38,102 nt of DNA from Acidiferrobacteraceae bacterium (lineage in GTDB: Bacteria > Pseudomonadota > Gammaproteobacteria > Acidiferrobacterales > SZUA-150). The DNA lies in the NCBI GenBank assembly GCA_003228915.1, contig QIGL01000034.1:1-38102 (forward strand), written 5' to 3'. The position numbers were made by a program, and so were the translations under genes. A model generated the notes under the pieces. The model was not told the DNA's origin. It saw nothing but the letters and a program-made list of their open reading frames with translations, and searched no databases. The first letter of the stretch is position 1. Each line of letters opens with the position of its first letter. Positions 1 through 8,294 of this stretch are shown in pieces.

Positions 1-2
1 GC

Positions 3-110
3 CGGGCGATTCATGTTGTTTGCTCGCCTAAAAGAGATTATCTGGCTATAATTACAGCATACCAACCAACAATTGAGCAGTGGTCATCTGACTTTAAGAT
101 TCGGAGGTAA
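3..110 (+). CDS. DUF4258 domain protein, 3' end only (probable toxin)
   Basis: An open frame runs in from the window edge and stops at TAA 108-110. It encodes about 35 C-terminal residues, including the stretch IHVVCSPKRDYLAIITAY and the ending DFKIRR. This looks like the C-terminus of DUF4258 proteins, small RelE-like-fold proteins usually found directly upstream of a YgiT-type zinc-finger gene. The next gene starts 3 bp after the stop, and its ribosome-binding site (GGAGG, 103-107) lies inside this gene, so the two are translationally linked. The start and N-terminus are outside the window. A toxin role is inferred from gene order, not shown. Confidence 0.6.
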   Translation, partial: RAIHVVCSPKRDYLAIITAYQPTIEQWSSDFKIRR

Positions 111-113
111 CGA

Positions 114-332
114 ATGATGGAATGTTTACATTGTAAAGGAAAATTGACCAAAGGAAGTGCACCATTCAGTGCAGACCGAAATGGTTATCACATTGTCTGG
201 GAATCAATCCCTGCGTGGGTGTGCTCTCAATGCGGCGAAGCGCTTTTTGAAGAAAATGAAGTAAACCATATTCAAAAAGCACTACAGAAAATAGACCATG
301 AAACAATGGCATTAAAATCGGATATTGCCTAA
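114..332 (+). CDS. YgiT-type zinc-finger protein (probable antitoxin part)
   Basis: 72-residue protein with two CxxC pairs, C4-x2-C7 and C37-x2-C40, as in the zinc-binding N-terminal half of MqsA/YgiT. There is no room for the C-terminal HTH of full MqsA; the protein ends in a short helical tail. A strong Shine-Dalgarno (GGAGG, 103-107) precedes ATG 114; a second ATG follows at once at 117. It sits between the DUF4258 remnant (3 bp upstream) and a HigA-like HTH gene (23 bp downstream), a toxin-antitoxin-like layout. Small zinc-finger proteins of this kind are normally annotated as antitoxins; binding to the DUF4258 partner is inference. Confidence 0.75.
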   Translation: MMECLHCKGKLTKGSAPFSADRNGYHIVWESIPAWVCSQCGEALFEENEVNHIQKALQKIDHETMALKSDIA

Positions 333-355
333 ATAACAATCATTAGGTGATTGAT

Positions 356-661
356 ATGAGAGACAAAAAATTAGCCCCGATACATCCCGGTGAAATTCTA
401 CTGGAAGAGTTTCTTAAGCCTATGGATATAAGCCAGTACCGGCTTGCCAAATCTACAAGTGTGCCAGCACGACGTATTAACGAAATTGTCCATGGTAAGC
501 GCTCAATCACCGCTGATACAGCACTCCGCCTTTCGAAGTTTTTCGGCATGTCTGACCGTTTTTGGATGAATCTTCAGATTCGTTACGATCTTGAATTAGA
601 AAAAGATCGACTAGGTTCCCGGCTTGATAAGGAAGTTGAATTGTATAAAGAGGCCAGTTAA
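356..661 (+). CDS. HigA-family addiction module antitoxin (XRE HTH)
   Basis: About 101 residues with the HigA signature: IHPGEILLEEFLKP near the N-terminus, then a helix-turn-helix (SQYRLAKSTSVPARRINEIVHGKRSIT) and the family's ALRLSKFFGMSDRFWMNLQ block. The frame is open from a GTG at 347, but ATG 356 is preferred because AGGTG (344-348) gives a Shine-Dalgarno 7 nt ahead of it, while the GTG has none. HigA proteins are DNA-binding antitoxins that repress their own operon and usually pair with a HigB RNase. No HigB is present; the upstream partners are a DUF4258 gene and a zinc-finger protein. It may supply the DNA-binding half missing from the zinc-finger protein (inference). Confidence 0.85.
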   Translation: MRDKKLAPIHPGEILLEEFLKPMDISQYRLAKSTSVPARRINEIVHGKRSITADTALRLSKFFGMSDRFWMNLQIRYDLELEKDRLGSRLDKEVELYKEAS

Positions 662-714
662 GCAGGGCGCCAATAAATTTATTCAGCTAATGTTAGGGAA
701 AAAACACATTGCTA

Positions 715-1623
715 CTAATGCTTAAACGCCCAACTGGCAAAATGTTCCACTTCTTCCCGATTAACAACCACCAGCTGGTTGGCGTTGGGGTTCATGGAAT
801 GATCGGTGCTGGTATCTACCGAAAGATTCTTCAGTGTGTAACCAATTAACGATCGTCTTACCTCCAGTTCAATCACGCCATCTGTCGCATGATAATCCAG
901 CAACAGACTGGATTGTTTTTGTTCATCAAGTTTTGGGTGCGGCACCAGTTTCAGGGTCACCATTTCCATCCAGTCATCATCGTATTGCGGACTTGATTCG
1001 GCATTAGTGTCGAGCAGGGTGGTTTCCGCAAAACGCGACAACACGAAATCACGAAAATCATAAGTGTCTTCACTATAGGCCCGCAGGTGCCAGCGCAGGC
1101 CGGTATTGATTAAGGCATGGGGTTCGATAATGCGCTGTTGCTGACTGTCCCGGTCAGTGAGCGACTGGTAAACGGCCGCGACTTTCTTTTTTTGTTTAAT
1201 GGCGCGAATCAGCGGTGCCAGGATTTCTTTTGCGGGCAGTCGCTCGGGCAGGGGCAGGGACTCAATGGTAATGCCGTAAATTGAGCCGGCAGTGTCTGGG
1301 CCAGATACTTGCGGGCCACCGGCCACAGGCAGGTTTTCGGCCATCATGGGCAAAACGGTGCCCGGGGACAAATCGGCAAAAACCTCGTTAAATGTTTTGG
1401 TAGGGATAAAGCCGAAAACAGCTTGTTGATACACCAAATTGTCCGGCGCCAGCTCGCCATAGAGCTTCAGGTCTTTGGTGGCCGCCGCATCGGATATACC
1501 AAAGGCACGGGTCAGGTCGCTGCGGGTCACAACGCCGGTGTAATAGGCCATGAGCTCAATATATTGCAGCCGCTGGCGATTGCTCCATTTCAGGGTTTTT
1601 AAAGATTTGTTGTGTATGGCCAT
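715..1623 (-). CDS. WYL-domain transcriptional regulator, BrxR/CapW-like
   Basis: 302 residues. Residues 13-70 form a winged helix with the pattern RLQYIELMAYYTGVVTRSDL, FGISDAAATKDLKLY and LAPDNLVY, typical of the BrxR/CapW group. A WYL domain follows (about 135-205, with RWHLRAY and RDFVLSRF), then a C-terminal WCX-like domain. WYL proteins are ligand-sensing regulators, and the BrxR/CapW type is usually found beside phage-defence operons (BREX, CBASS). Here it stands alone, divergent from recA and convergent with the HigA-like gene, with no recognisable defence genes in the window. A palindrome over its likely start site suggests autoregulation. Family assignment is by sequence pattern; ligand and targets are unknown. 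Confidence 0.8.
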   Translation of the reverse strand: MAIHNKSLKTLKWSNRQRLQYIELMAYYTGVVTRSDLTRAFGISDAAATKDLKLYGELAPDNLVYQQAVFGFIPTKTFNEVFADLSPGTVLPMMAENLPVAGGPQVSGPDTAGSIYGITIESLPLPERLPAKEILAPLIRAIKQKKKVAAVYQSLTDRDSQQQRIIEPHALINTGLRWHLRAYSEDTYDFRDFVLSRFAETTLLDTNAESSPQYDDDWMEMVTLKLVPHPKLDEQKQSSLLLDYHATDGVIELEVRRSLIGYTLKNLSVDTSTDHSMNPNANQLVVVNREEVEHFASWAFKH

Positions 1624-1649
1624 GGTAGCGCTTTATCTTAGCATTCAAG

Positions 1650-1676
1650 GTGATAGTGTCACTACAATATATTATA
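1650..1676 (-). promoter_or_regulatory. Probable promoter -10 and operator dyad of the WYL regulator gene
   Basis: Read on the minus strand, TATAAT lies at 1676-1671. Just downstream is the perfect dyad TAGTG-T-CACTA (1654-1664), which also overlaps GTGA-N5-TCAC (1650-1662). The dyad would cover the first transcribed bases, a good place for repression. No convincing -35 was found. WYL regulators commonly repress their own gene from such repeats; which protein binds here is inference. Confidence 0.45.
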
Positions 1677-1707
1677 TAACTATAAAATACAAAGGTAGTA
1701 AAAAGTA

Positions 1708-1736
1708 TTGACATAGATAAATATACCCATTAATAT
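1708..1736 (+). promoter_or_regulatory. recA sigma70 promoter
   Basis: A perfect -35 (TTGACA, 1708-1713) is separated by 17 bp from a near-consensus -10 (TAATAT, 1731-1736), about 70 bp before the recA start. No CTGT-N8-ACAG LexA box overlaps it, although that is the usual gammaproteobacterial SOS operator. Confidence 0.75.
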
Positions 1737-1805
1737 CCTGATCACAAACTAAACACGACAGACAAAACACAAAACACAAAACATATAAAACAGGAGCACA
1801 AAAAG

Positions 1806-2957
1806 ATGGATGACAACAAAAAGAAGGCCTTGAGCGCGGCCCTGGGCCAGATAGAAAAGCAATTCGGTAAGGGCTCAGTGATGCGCCTTGGTGATGAGGG
1901 CGTGAACCAGAATATAGATGTGGTGCCCACCGGCTCACTGGGCCTTGATATTGCCCTGGGAATTGGCGGTCTGCCCCGTGGTCGGGTGGTTGAGATCTAC
2001 GGGCCTGAATCCTCAGGTAAAACGACTCTGACCCTGCAGGTGATTGCCGAGGCCCAGAAACTAGGCGGCACGGCCGCTTTTGTTGATGCTGAACATGCCC
2101 TGGACCCGTCTTACGCGGAAAAAATAGGCGTCAATGTGAATGACTTGCTGGTCTCCCAGCCTGACACCGGCGAACAGGCCCTGGAAATCACCGACATGCT
2201 GGTACGTTCCAGCGCGGTAGATATCGTTGTCATTGACTCTGTGGCCGCGCTCACGCCCAAGGCCGAGATCGAGGGTGACATGGGCGACCACCACGTCGGG
2301 TTACAGGCGCGCCTGATGTCCCAGGCCTTGCGTAAACTGACGGCCAATATCAAAAGATCCAATACCCTGGTGATATTCATTAACCAGATTCGTATAAAAA
2401 TTGGTGTCATGTTTGGCAACCCGGAAACCACCACCGGTGGTAATGCCCTGAAATTTTATTCTTCGGTGCGCCTGGATATTCGCCGAATTGGTGCCATCAA
2501 GCGCGGCGATGAAGTGGTGGGCAACCATACCCGGGTCAAGGTGGTTAAAAACAAGGTGGCACCACCCTTCAAACAAACCGAATTCGACATTCTTTATGAT
2601 GAAGGCATCTCGAAAGAGGGCGAGCTCATCGATCTTGGGGTGGAGCAGGAGATTGTTGATAAAGCAGGCGCCTGGTACAGCTATAAAGAGGATCGCATCG
2701 GCCAGGGCAAGGATAATGTCCGTCAATATCTGAAAGACCATCCGGACAGCGCGGCTGAAATCGAGAGCCATATTCGCAAGGCTTATGAATTACCTGGATC
2801 TGAGGACCCGGTTGCAGATAAGGCCAAGGACCCCGAAGCAAAGACCAGGGAATCAAAAGCTAAAAAATCTGGTGCTGGCAAAACAAAATCCGAAGACGGT
2901 GCCGAAGCCCCGGTTGACGGCAAGACTGAAGCACCAGCCAAAGAAACAGCGGCCTGA
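1806..2957 (+). CDS. recA: Recombinase RecA
   Basis: 383 residues. RecA polymerises on single-stranded DNA, drives strand exchange and triggers LexA cleavage. Visible features are the Walker A motif GPESSGKT (about residues 66-73), the block [12 protein letters not shown], the ATPase strand [12 protein letters not shown], and loop L2 with [28 protein letters not shown]. The Shine-Dalgarno AGGAG (1792-1796) is 9 nt from ATG 1806. The protein is about 30 residues longer than E. coli RecA (353): the C-terminal tail is a low-complexity run of K, E, A and D from about residue 333, of mixed charge rather than purely acidic. recX follows after 14 bp, the normal operon. Confidence 0.98.
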   Translation: MDDNKKKALSAALGQIEKQFGKGSVMRLGDEGVNQNIDVVPTGSLGLDIALGIGGLPRGRVVEIYGPESSGKTTLTLQVIAEAQKLGGTAAFVDAEHALDPSYAEKIGVNVNDLLVSQPDTGEQALEITDMLVRSSAVDIVVIDSVAALTPKAEIEGDMGDHHVGLQARLMSQALRKLTANIKRSNTLVIFINQIRIKIGVMFGNPETTTGGNALKFYSSVRLDIRRIGAIKRGDEVVGNHTRVKVVKNKVAPPFKQTEFDILYDEGISKEGELIDLGVEQEIVDKAGAWYSYKEDRIGQGKDNVRQYLKDHPDSAAEIESHIRKAYELPGSEDPVADKAKDPEAKTRESKAKKSGAGKTKSEDGAEAPVDGKTEAPAKETAA

Positions 2958-2971
2958 TAGAAATTGGCCAT

Positions 2972-3448
2972 ATGGATATTGGCATAGAGACCGAAACGGA
3001 CGCGCCCACGGCCCAGCAAGCACGTTGCTGGGCCCTGAATGCGCTGGCAAGAAGAGAACATAGCGCCCTCGAAATCAGGAGAAAATTACAACTCAAAGGT
3101 TGTGATGAAAGCCTGGCAGGCACAACGGTTACACAATTGCAGGCAGATGGACTGATATCCGATGTACGTTTTAGCGAAGGGTTGGTGCGTTACCGGCGCA
3201 ACCGGGGATTTGGCCCGAAACGCATTGCCATGGAGCTAAGAGAAAAGGGCATCGATGAGGCCATTACCGAGCAATGGATAGATCATAAACATCCTGCCTG
3301 GTTCGATGCAGCTGTTCAGGTAAAAGAAAAGAAATTTGGCGTCAGCTATCCCGACAGTTATGATGAGTGGGCACAACAGGCGCGTTTTTTGCAATATCGC
3401 GGATTTACATTTGAGCATATAAACCACGCACTGCGTTATACTGATTAA
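2972..3448 (+). CDS. recX: Regulatory protein RecX
   Basis: 158 residues, normal length for RecX, which binds RecA filaments and limits recombinase activity. The protein is built of three-helix repeats; recognisable pieces are ALNALARREHSALEIRRKL, LISDVRFSEGLVRYRRNRGFGPKRI and the final FLQYRGFTFEHINHAL. The gene starts 14 bp after recA and is most likely co-transcribed. An in-frame start further upstream would fall inside recA, so ATG 2972 is kept. Confidence 0.93.
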   Translation: MDIGIETETDAPTAQQARCWALNALARREHSALEIRRKLQLKGCDESLAGTTVTQLQADGLISDVRFSEGLVRYRRNRGFGPKRIAMELREKGIDEAITEQWIDHKHPAWFDAAVQVKEKKFGVSYPDSYDEWAQQARFLQYRGFTFEHINHALRYTD

Positions 3449-3488
3449 TATTCTGGCTGAGTTAAATTCTAAACAATAAAGCATTATT

Positions 3489-6233
3489 ATGAAAAGCGCC
3501 GAAATCAGACAGCGTTTCCTCGACTATTTTGTCCGTCACGGCCATGAGCTGGTTGCTTCCAGTTCCCTGGTGCCGATTAACGACCCGACACTGTTATTCA
3601 CCAATGCGGGCATGGTCCAGTTTAAAGATGTTTTCCTGGGTCAGGAGCAACGCGCCTATGTTCGGGCGACCAGTTCCCAGCGCTGTGTAAGGGCCGGGGG
3701 CAAACACAATGACCTGGAAAATGTCGGTTATACCGCGCGCCACCATACTTTCTTTGAGATGCTGGGCAACTTCAGTTTTGGCGATTATTTCAAACGTGAA
3801 GCCATCAATTATTCCTGGGAGTTTCTGACCGGGGAGCTCAAGCTAGACCCGGAAAAACTCTGGGTCACTGTTTACAAGGATGATGACGAAGCCGCCGATA
3901 TCTGGCTAAAAGAATTAAAAATAGACCCGGCGCGTTTTTCACGACTGGGCAAAAAAGATAATTTCTGGTCCATGGGAGATGTCGGCCCCTGCGGCCCTTG
4001 TTCGGAAATTTTTTATGATCATGGGCCGAGCATAACCGGTGGCCCGCCCGGGACCCCGGAGGAAGATGGCGATCGTTACGTAGAAATCTGGAACCTGGTT
4101 TTCATGCAATACGATCGTGATAATAATGGCAAGCTCACAGACCTGCCGAAACCCTCCGTTGATACCGGTATGGGCCTGGAAAGGCTGGCCGCTGTTATGC
4201 AGGGCGTACATACAAATTATGAGATTGATTTGTTCCAGGGCCTGATCACAGCGGCTGCAAAACTTTTAAATGTCAATGCGGCCGAGCACAAGGCTCTAAA
4301 TGTGATTGCAGACCACATTCGCTCAGTTGCATTTTTAATTATTGATGGTGTATTTCCGTCTAACGAAGGGCGCGGGTATGTCTTGCGTCGTATTATTCGT
4401 CGGGCAATACGACATGGCCATCACCTGGGCGCCAAGCAAGCATTCTTTTATAAATTAATTCCGGCGCTCATAGCGCAGATGGGCGAGGCCTATCCCGAAC
4501 TGGTGCAATCGCAAAAACAAATCGAGAAAGTGATACGCCAGGAAGAATCTCGTTTTGCCGAAACCCTGGATCACGGCATGGGTATTCTTGAAACCGACAT
4601 CAGTAATTTAAAAGGAAAGATAATTTCAGGCAAAACATTGTTTCAACTTTACGATACTTATGGTTTTCCCGTGGATTTAACGGCAGACATAGCTCGCGAG
4701 AGAAATCTCGAAGTGGACTTGGCCGGCTTCGAAAAAGAAATGGAAAACCAGCGAGCGCGGGCCCGGGCCGCTTCAGGGTTTAAAAGTGAACAATTAACCG
4801 CCCTGGATGAGGGTCGGGAAGATGCCGAATTTACCGGTTATGAAAAACTGCAGGACGAAGCGACAATTTTATCCATACGGGTGGGCGAACACTGGGTGAC
4901 AGAAGCCGGGAAGGGCGATGAAGCCATTGTTTATCTCGATCGAACCCCTTTTTATGCCGAATCCGGTGGCCAGGTGGGTGATCGCGGCGGCCTGGCTGTT
5001 AACGGAAATGAATTTAGCGTCTCCGACACTTTAAAAAATCACGCCCATATCGGCCGGGTGACCAAGGGAACCCTAAAGGTAGGCGAAAAAGTAAATTGTG
5101 CAGTTGATCCTGACAAACGACAAGCCACCGCCCGCAATCATTCTGCTACCCATTTGTTACATGCCGCCTTGAGAAAAGTACTGGGTGATCATGTCAGCCA
5201 AAAAGGATCACTTGTCGATGAAAAACGGCTACGTTTTGATTTCACCCACTTTGAACCGGTGACTGACGAGGAGCTGGTTCGTATTGAAGCATTGGTGAAC
5301 GAAGAAATTCGCAATAAAAATGACGTCAAAACAAATGTTATGGATTATGACGCCGCTGTCAATGCTGGTGCCATGGCCTTGTTTGGGGAGAAGTATGGCG
5401 ACGAGGTACGTGTCGTCGGCATGGGTTCGTTTTCAACCGAACTTTGTGGTGGCACCCATGTACAAAATACAAATGAAATAGCGTTGCTTAAAATAATTTC
5501 GGAAAACGGGGTGGCTGCGGGAGTGCGTCGTATTGAGGCATGTACCGCTGACGGCGTTAATGTTTTTCTGGCGTCAGATCTAAGTGAGTTAGCAGCAAGA
5601 GATTCCCGGTTAATCGATGAAAATAATAATCTTGTAAGTGAAATAAATAATATCGATGCGTCAAGTGCGAATAAAGAACTTGTCAAAGAAAATGCTAATA
5701 GAGATGGTGCTGTAAAATTACCAGGTCTTGATGGTTTATCAGGTGCCGGGTTACTTGAGCAGTACAATAAAGGTAAAGACGAACTGGTCGCAAGTATTGC
5801 TCAAACAACCGAGCACAATAAAAAACTAAAAAAAGAGCTGGATCGGCTGAAACAAAAAAATGCCAGTTCAGCAGGTGATGACCTGGTCGCCAGGGCTACA
5901 GAGATCAGTGGCATCAAGGTCCTGGCCGAAGTGGTCGATGGCGCAGATAACAAATCATTACGAGATACCCTGGATCGTTTAAAAGACAAACTGGGTAAAG
6001 CCGCCATTGTCCTGGCCGCAGTCAATGACGGCAAAGTGACCCTGGTGGCTGGCGTCACCAAAAACCTGGCAGATCAAATACATGCCGGTGAACTGATTAA
6101 ATCCATTGCCGAACAAGTGGGCGGCAAGGGCGGCGGTCGACCGGACATGGCCCAGGCAGGTGGAAATAATCCTGCCAACCTGGCAAGTGCACTGGCAGGT
6201 GTCCCGGAATGGGTGAAGCAGCAGCTCTCCTGA
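3489..6233 (+). CDS. alaS: Alanine--tRNA ligase
   Basis: 914 residues. It charges tRNA-Ala and edits mischarged Ser/Gly. The class II catalytic core is at the N-terminus ([20 protein letters not shown]), followed by the editing domain with zinc ligands HSATH (near residue 551) and CGGTH (Cys653), and the C-Ala domain ([15 protein letters not shown] near the end). E. coli AlaS is 876 residues, yet Cys653 aligns with its Cys666, so the extra length lies after the editing site. About 50 additional residues, rich in Asn, Asp, Ser and Glu, occupy the linker/coiled-coil at about residues 690-760. The coding DNA there (about 5560-5770) is visibly more AT-rich than its flanks. The reading frame is intact and the catalytic and editing residues are present. 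Confidence 0.98.
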   Translation: MKSAEIRQRFLDYFVRHGHELVASSSLVPINDPTLLFTNAGMVQFKDVFLGQEQRAYVRATSSQRCVRAGGKHNDLENVGYTARHHTFFEMLGNFSFGDYFKREAINYSWEFLTGELKLDPEKLWVTVYKDDDEAADIWLKELKIDPARFSRLGKKDNFWSMGDVGPCGPCSEIFYDHGPSITGGPPGTPEEDGDRYVEIWNLVFMQYDRDNNGKLTDLPKPSVDTGMGLERLAAVMQGVHTNYEIDLFQGLITAAAKLLNVNAAEHKALNVIADHIRSVAFLIIDGVFPSNEGRGYVLRRIIRRAIRHGHHLGAKQAFFYKLIPALIAQMGEAYPELVQSQKQIEKVIRQEESRFAETLDHGMGILETDISNLKGKIISGKTLFQLYDTYGFPVDLTADIARERNLEVDLAGFEKEMENQRARARAASGFKSEQLTALDEGREDAEFTGYEKLQDEATILSIRVGEHWVTEAGKGDEAIVYLDRTPFYAESGGQVGDRGGLAVNGNEFSVSDTLKNHAHIGRVTKGTLKVGEKVNCAVDPDKRQATARNHSATHLLHAALRKVLGDHVSQKGSLVDEKRLRFDFTHFEPVTDEELVRIEALVNEEIRNKNDVKTNVMDYDAAVNAGAMALFGEKYGDEVRVVGMGSFSTELCGGTHVQNTNEIALLKIISENGVAAGVRRIEACTADGVNVFLASDLSELAARDSRLIDENNNLVSEINNIDASSANKELVKENANRDGAVKLPGLDGLSGAGLLEQYNKGKDELVASIAQTTEHNKKLKKELDRLKQKNASSAGDDLVARATEISGIKVLAEVVDGADNKSLRDTLDRLKDKLGKAAIVLAAVNDGKVTLVAGVTKNLADQIHAGELIKSIAEQVGGKGGGRPDMAQAGGNNPANLASALAGVPEWVKQQLS

Positions 6234-6375
6234 TAAAATCGGCCAGCCGGCTAGTTTCGATTTAGATTATCTCACTTTTGGGCAGCAACACTTCATTGAA
6301 GGTTTACACACTCTTGTAAAGCAGGTTTAATCAGCCGCGCTTGGTTAAAACAGTTTAAAAAAACAATTTCGTTTA

Positions 6376-7602
6376 ATGTCATTGATTGTACAAAAATACG
6401 GCGGCACTTCTGTCGGCTCGCCTGAAAAAATAGAGGCGGTTGCCGAGAAAATTGCGCACATGCACGGCCAAGGCCACCAACTGGTTGTGGTGGTATCGGC
6501 CATGAGCGGTGAAACCAATCGATTACTAAAGCTGTCAGCCGAAGTGCATGAACAACCTTCTGCCCGGGAGATGGATGTCTTGTTGTCTACCGGCGAACAG
6601 GTAACCATTGCGTTACTATGCATGGCACTTCAAAAAAGAGCCGTCGAGGCGCGTTCCTATACGGGACAGCAAGTCCATATATTGACCAATAATGTCCATG
6701 GCAAGGCCCGTATTCAGAGTATTGAGGCCGACCGTGTCCGCAAAGACCTGGCTAAGGGCCGGGTAGTGGTGATTGCTGGTTTCCAGGGGGTAGATAGCGA
6801 GGGCAATATCACGACCCTGGGAAGAGGCGGCTCTGACACCACTGCTGTCGCCATGGCGGCGACCCTGAGTGCTGATGAATGCCAGATTTATACTGATGTA
6901 GACGGCGTCTATACCACGGATCCACGTATTGTCCCCGAGGCGCGCCGGCTCGATCGCATTACCGTTGAAGAAATGCTGGAGATGTCCAGCCTGGGCGCGA
7001 AAGTGCTACAAATCCGGTCTGTGGAATTTGCCGGGAAATACAAAGTTCCCTTGCGTGTCCTGTCGGCATTCGAGGACGGCCCTGGCACGTTGATTACTTA
7101 TGAGGAAAAAGAAATGGAGCAAGCACAAATTTCCGGAATTGCATTTAATCGTGATGAAGCCAAGCTGACGATACTGGGCGTCCCTGACCAACCCGGTGTG
7201 GCATACAATATCCTGGGCGCCGTTGCCAATGCCGATGTCAACGTGGACATGATTGTGCAAAACGTGGGCGAAGATGGCACCACTAATTTTACATTCACGG
7301 TCCATCGCTCTGAATTTCAGCAGGCGCAAACCATCTTGCAAAAACTGGCCAGGGATCTCAAGGCTCGCGAGGTCTCGGGCGATGACAAGATTGTAAAAAT
7401 TTCGGTCGTGGGTGTCGGCATGCGCTCCCATGCCGGGGTCGCTAGCACTATGTTTAAGGCTCTGGCTGACGAAGGCATCAATATTCAAATGATTTCCACC
7501 TCTGAAATCAAGGTTTCTGTCGTGGTTGATGAGAAATACCTCGAGCTTGGAGTGCGGGCACTGCATACTGCTTTTGAATTGGATCAGGTAGTCGAAAAAT
7601 AA
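6376..7602 (+). CDS. lysC: Aspartate kinase
   Basis: 408 residues, the size of the monofunctional aspartokinase that phosphorylates aspartate at the head of the Lys/Thr/Met pathway. The start VQKYGGTSVGS is the kinase signature; LGRGGSDTTAVAMAA and DVDGVYTTDPR are the core blocks. Two ACT domains follow from about residue 265 (LTILGVPDQPGVAYNILGAV and KISVVGVGMRSHAGVASTMF), the usual site of lysine/threonine feedback. There is no clear Shine-Dalgarno before ATG 6376. Position between alaS and csrA is as in Pseudomonas. Confidence 0.97.
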   Translation: MSLIVQKYGGTSVGSPEKIEAVAEKIAHMHGQGHQLVVVVSAMSGETNRLLKLSAEVHEQPSAREMDVLLSTGEQVTIALLCMALQKRAVEARSYTGQQVHILTNNVHGKARIQSIEADRVRKDLAKGRVVVIAGFQGVDSEGNITTLGRGGSDTTAVAMAATLSADECQIYTDVDGVYTTDPRIVPEARRLDRITVEEMLEMSSLGAKVLQIRSVEFAGKYKVPLRVLSAFEDGPGTLITYEEKEMEQAQISGIAFNRDEAKLTILGVPDQPGVAYNILGAVANADVNVDMIVQNVGEDGTTNFTFTVHRSEFQQAQTILQKLARDLKAREVSGDDKIVKISVVGVGMRSHAGVASTMFKALADEGINIQMISTSEIKVSVVVDEKYLELGVRALHTAFELDQVVEK

Positions 7603-7837
7603 TAATAGTAAAAACCTTCCAATAGTGGCACAGAAACTGCATCTCAGTGTGTAGGTGAGCTGAATTAGAGCATGCCGGCATTTCAAAAATGTTGGCATAC
7701 CGCGTAAAACACCCATAATTGACACTTTATGGTCAAATATATTAGGTGTAGTATGTTCTCTAATATTCAGCAAATTAGTGACTTGGGCTGCCAATAAACG
7801 GCAGACGATAATAGACCAGGCATCACATCCACCTAAG

Positions 7838-7884
7838 GGATTGTGTGGAAATGGACACAATATGACGAGGAACATATTTAGGAG
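7838..7884 (+). promoter_or_regulatory. csrA leader with five GGA motifs and a hairpin (probable CsrA autoregulation)
   Basis: Five GGA motifs lie within 46 nt ahead of csrA: at 7838, 7847, 7853, 7869 and 7881, the last being the Shine-Dalgarno itself. The second and third sit in or at the edge of the 8-nt loop GGAAATGG of a hairpin with perfect 7-bp arms (ATTGTGT 7840-7846, ACACAAT 7855-7861). CsrA binds GGA in hairpin loops and is known to repress its own mRNA in E. coli by covering several such sites including the Shine-Dalgarno. The layout is directly visible; binding is inference. Confidence 0.65.
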
Positions 7885-7893
7885 TACAGCAAG

Positions 7894-8088
7894 ATGCTGA
7901 TTTTAACGAGAAGAATTGGGGAAACGCTCAATATTGGTGACGAGGTCAGAGTCACAGTTCTTGGTGTAAAAGGTAACCAGGTGAGAATAGGGGTAACGGC
8001 TCCCAAGGAAATTCCGGTGCATCGGGAAGAAATCTACGACAGGATCAAAAAAGAGCAAGAAGAAGGCAACTCTGTTCTGGAAAAGTAA
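7894..8088 (+). CDS. csrA: Carbon storage regulator CsrA/RsmA
   Basis: 64 residues; near-identical in pattern to CsrA/Rsm[52 protein letters not shown]. It is a homodimeric RNA-binding protein that blocks or stabilises mRNAs with GGA motifs, controlling carbon metabolism, motility and biofilm. The conserved Leu4 and Arg44-region RNA-binding residues (VHREEI) are present. The Shine-Dalgarno AGGAG (7880-7884) is well placed. The gene is followed by tRNA-Ser and tRNA-Arg, as in E. coli and Pseudomonas. Confidence 0.98.
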   Translation: MLILTRRIGETLNIGDEVRVTVLGVKGNQVRIGVTAPKEIPVHREEIYDRIKKEQEEGNSVLEK

Positions 8089-8150
8089 ATACTGAATACT
8101 TAATCAATAGTTCTGCTTTACCCCGCAAAGCCCAAACGGTATTCTTGCGC

Positions 8151-8164
8151 CGACTGAAAAGTCG
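8151..8164 (+). other. GNRA-type hairpin just before tRNA-Ser
   Basis: CGACT-GAAA-AGTCG is a perfect 5-bp stem with a GAAA tetraloop, ending 5 nt before the mature tRNA. No terminator stands between csrA and the tRNA, so the hairpin would be in a csrA-tRNA precursor. It could be a processing or stabilising element (inference). Confidence 0.35.
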
Positions 8165-8169
8165 AGCCA

Positions 8170-8262
8170 GGAGAGATGGCCGAGCGGCTGAAGGCGCTCC
8201 CCTGCTAAGGGAGTATGGGGTTTATAGCTCCATCGAGGGTTCGAATCCCTCTCTCTCCGCCA
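8170..8262 (+). tRNA. tRNA-Ser(GCT)
   Basis: 93-nt class II tRNA. The acceptor stem GGAGAGA (8170-8176) pairs with TCTCTCC (8252-8258), with discriminator G 8259 and encoded CCA 8260-8262. The anticodon stem CTCCC/GGGAG holds the loop CTGCTAA, anticodon GCT, reading AGC/AGU. A long variable arm follows, then the T arm with GGTTCGAATCC. Equivalent to serV beside csrA in E. coli. Confidence 0.97.
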
Positions 8263-8263
8263 A

Positions 8264-8294
8264 TTAAAAAAGACCCCATCGGGGTCTTTTTTAA
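8264..8294 (+). terminator. Rho-independent terminator after tRNA-Ser
   Basis: Perfect 14-bp inverted repeat: TTAAAAAAGACCCC (8264-8277), loop ATC, GGGGTCTTTTTTAA (8281-8294). It begins 2 nt after the CCA end and has A and T tracts on both sides, so it could act in either direction. Confidence 0.92.

Noticed and set aside
1672-1938. Minus-strand open frames across the recA promoter and start
   Set aside because: They lie antisense to recA and contain its promoter; cysteine-rich, tract-like translations are typical of noise.
2061-2856. Several open frames in other frames and strand inside recA
   Set aside because: All are shadows of the recA coding sequence.
7719-7747. TTGACA before csrA as a possible promoter
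   Set aside because: The -35 at 7719-7724 is perfect, but the sequence 17 bp downstream (TTAGGT) is a poor -10, so no promoter is called.
7006-7875. Minus-strand open frame of 289 codons opposite the lysC 3' half and csrA leader
   Set aside because: It overlaps a clear aspartate kinase and has no domain pattern; its composition is that of an antisense shadow.
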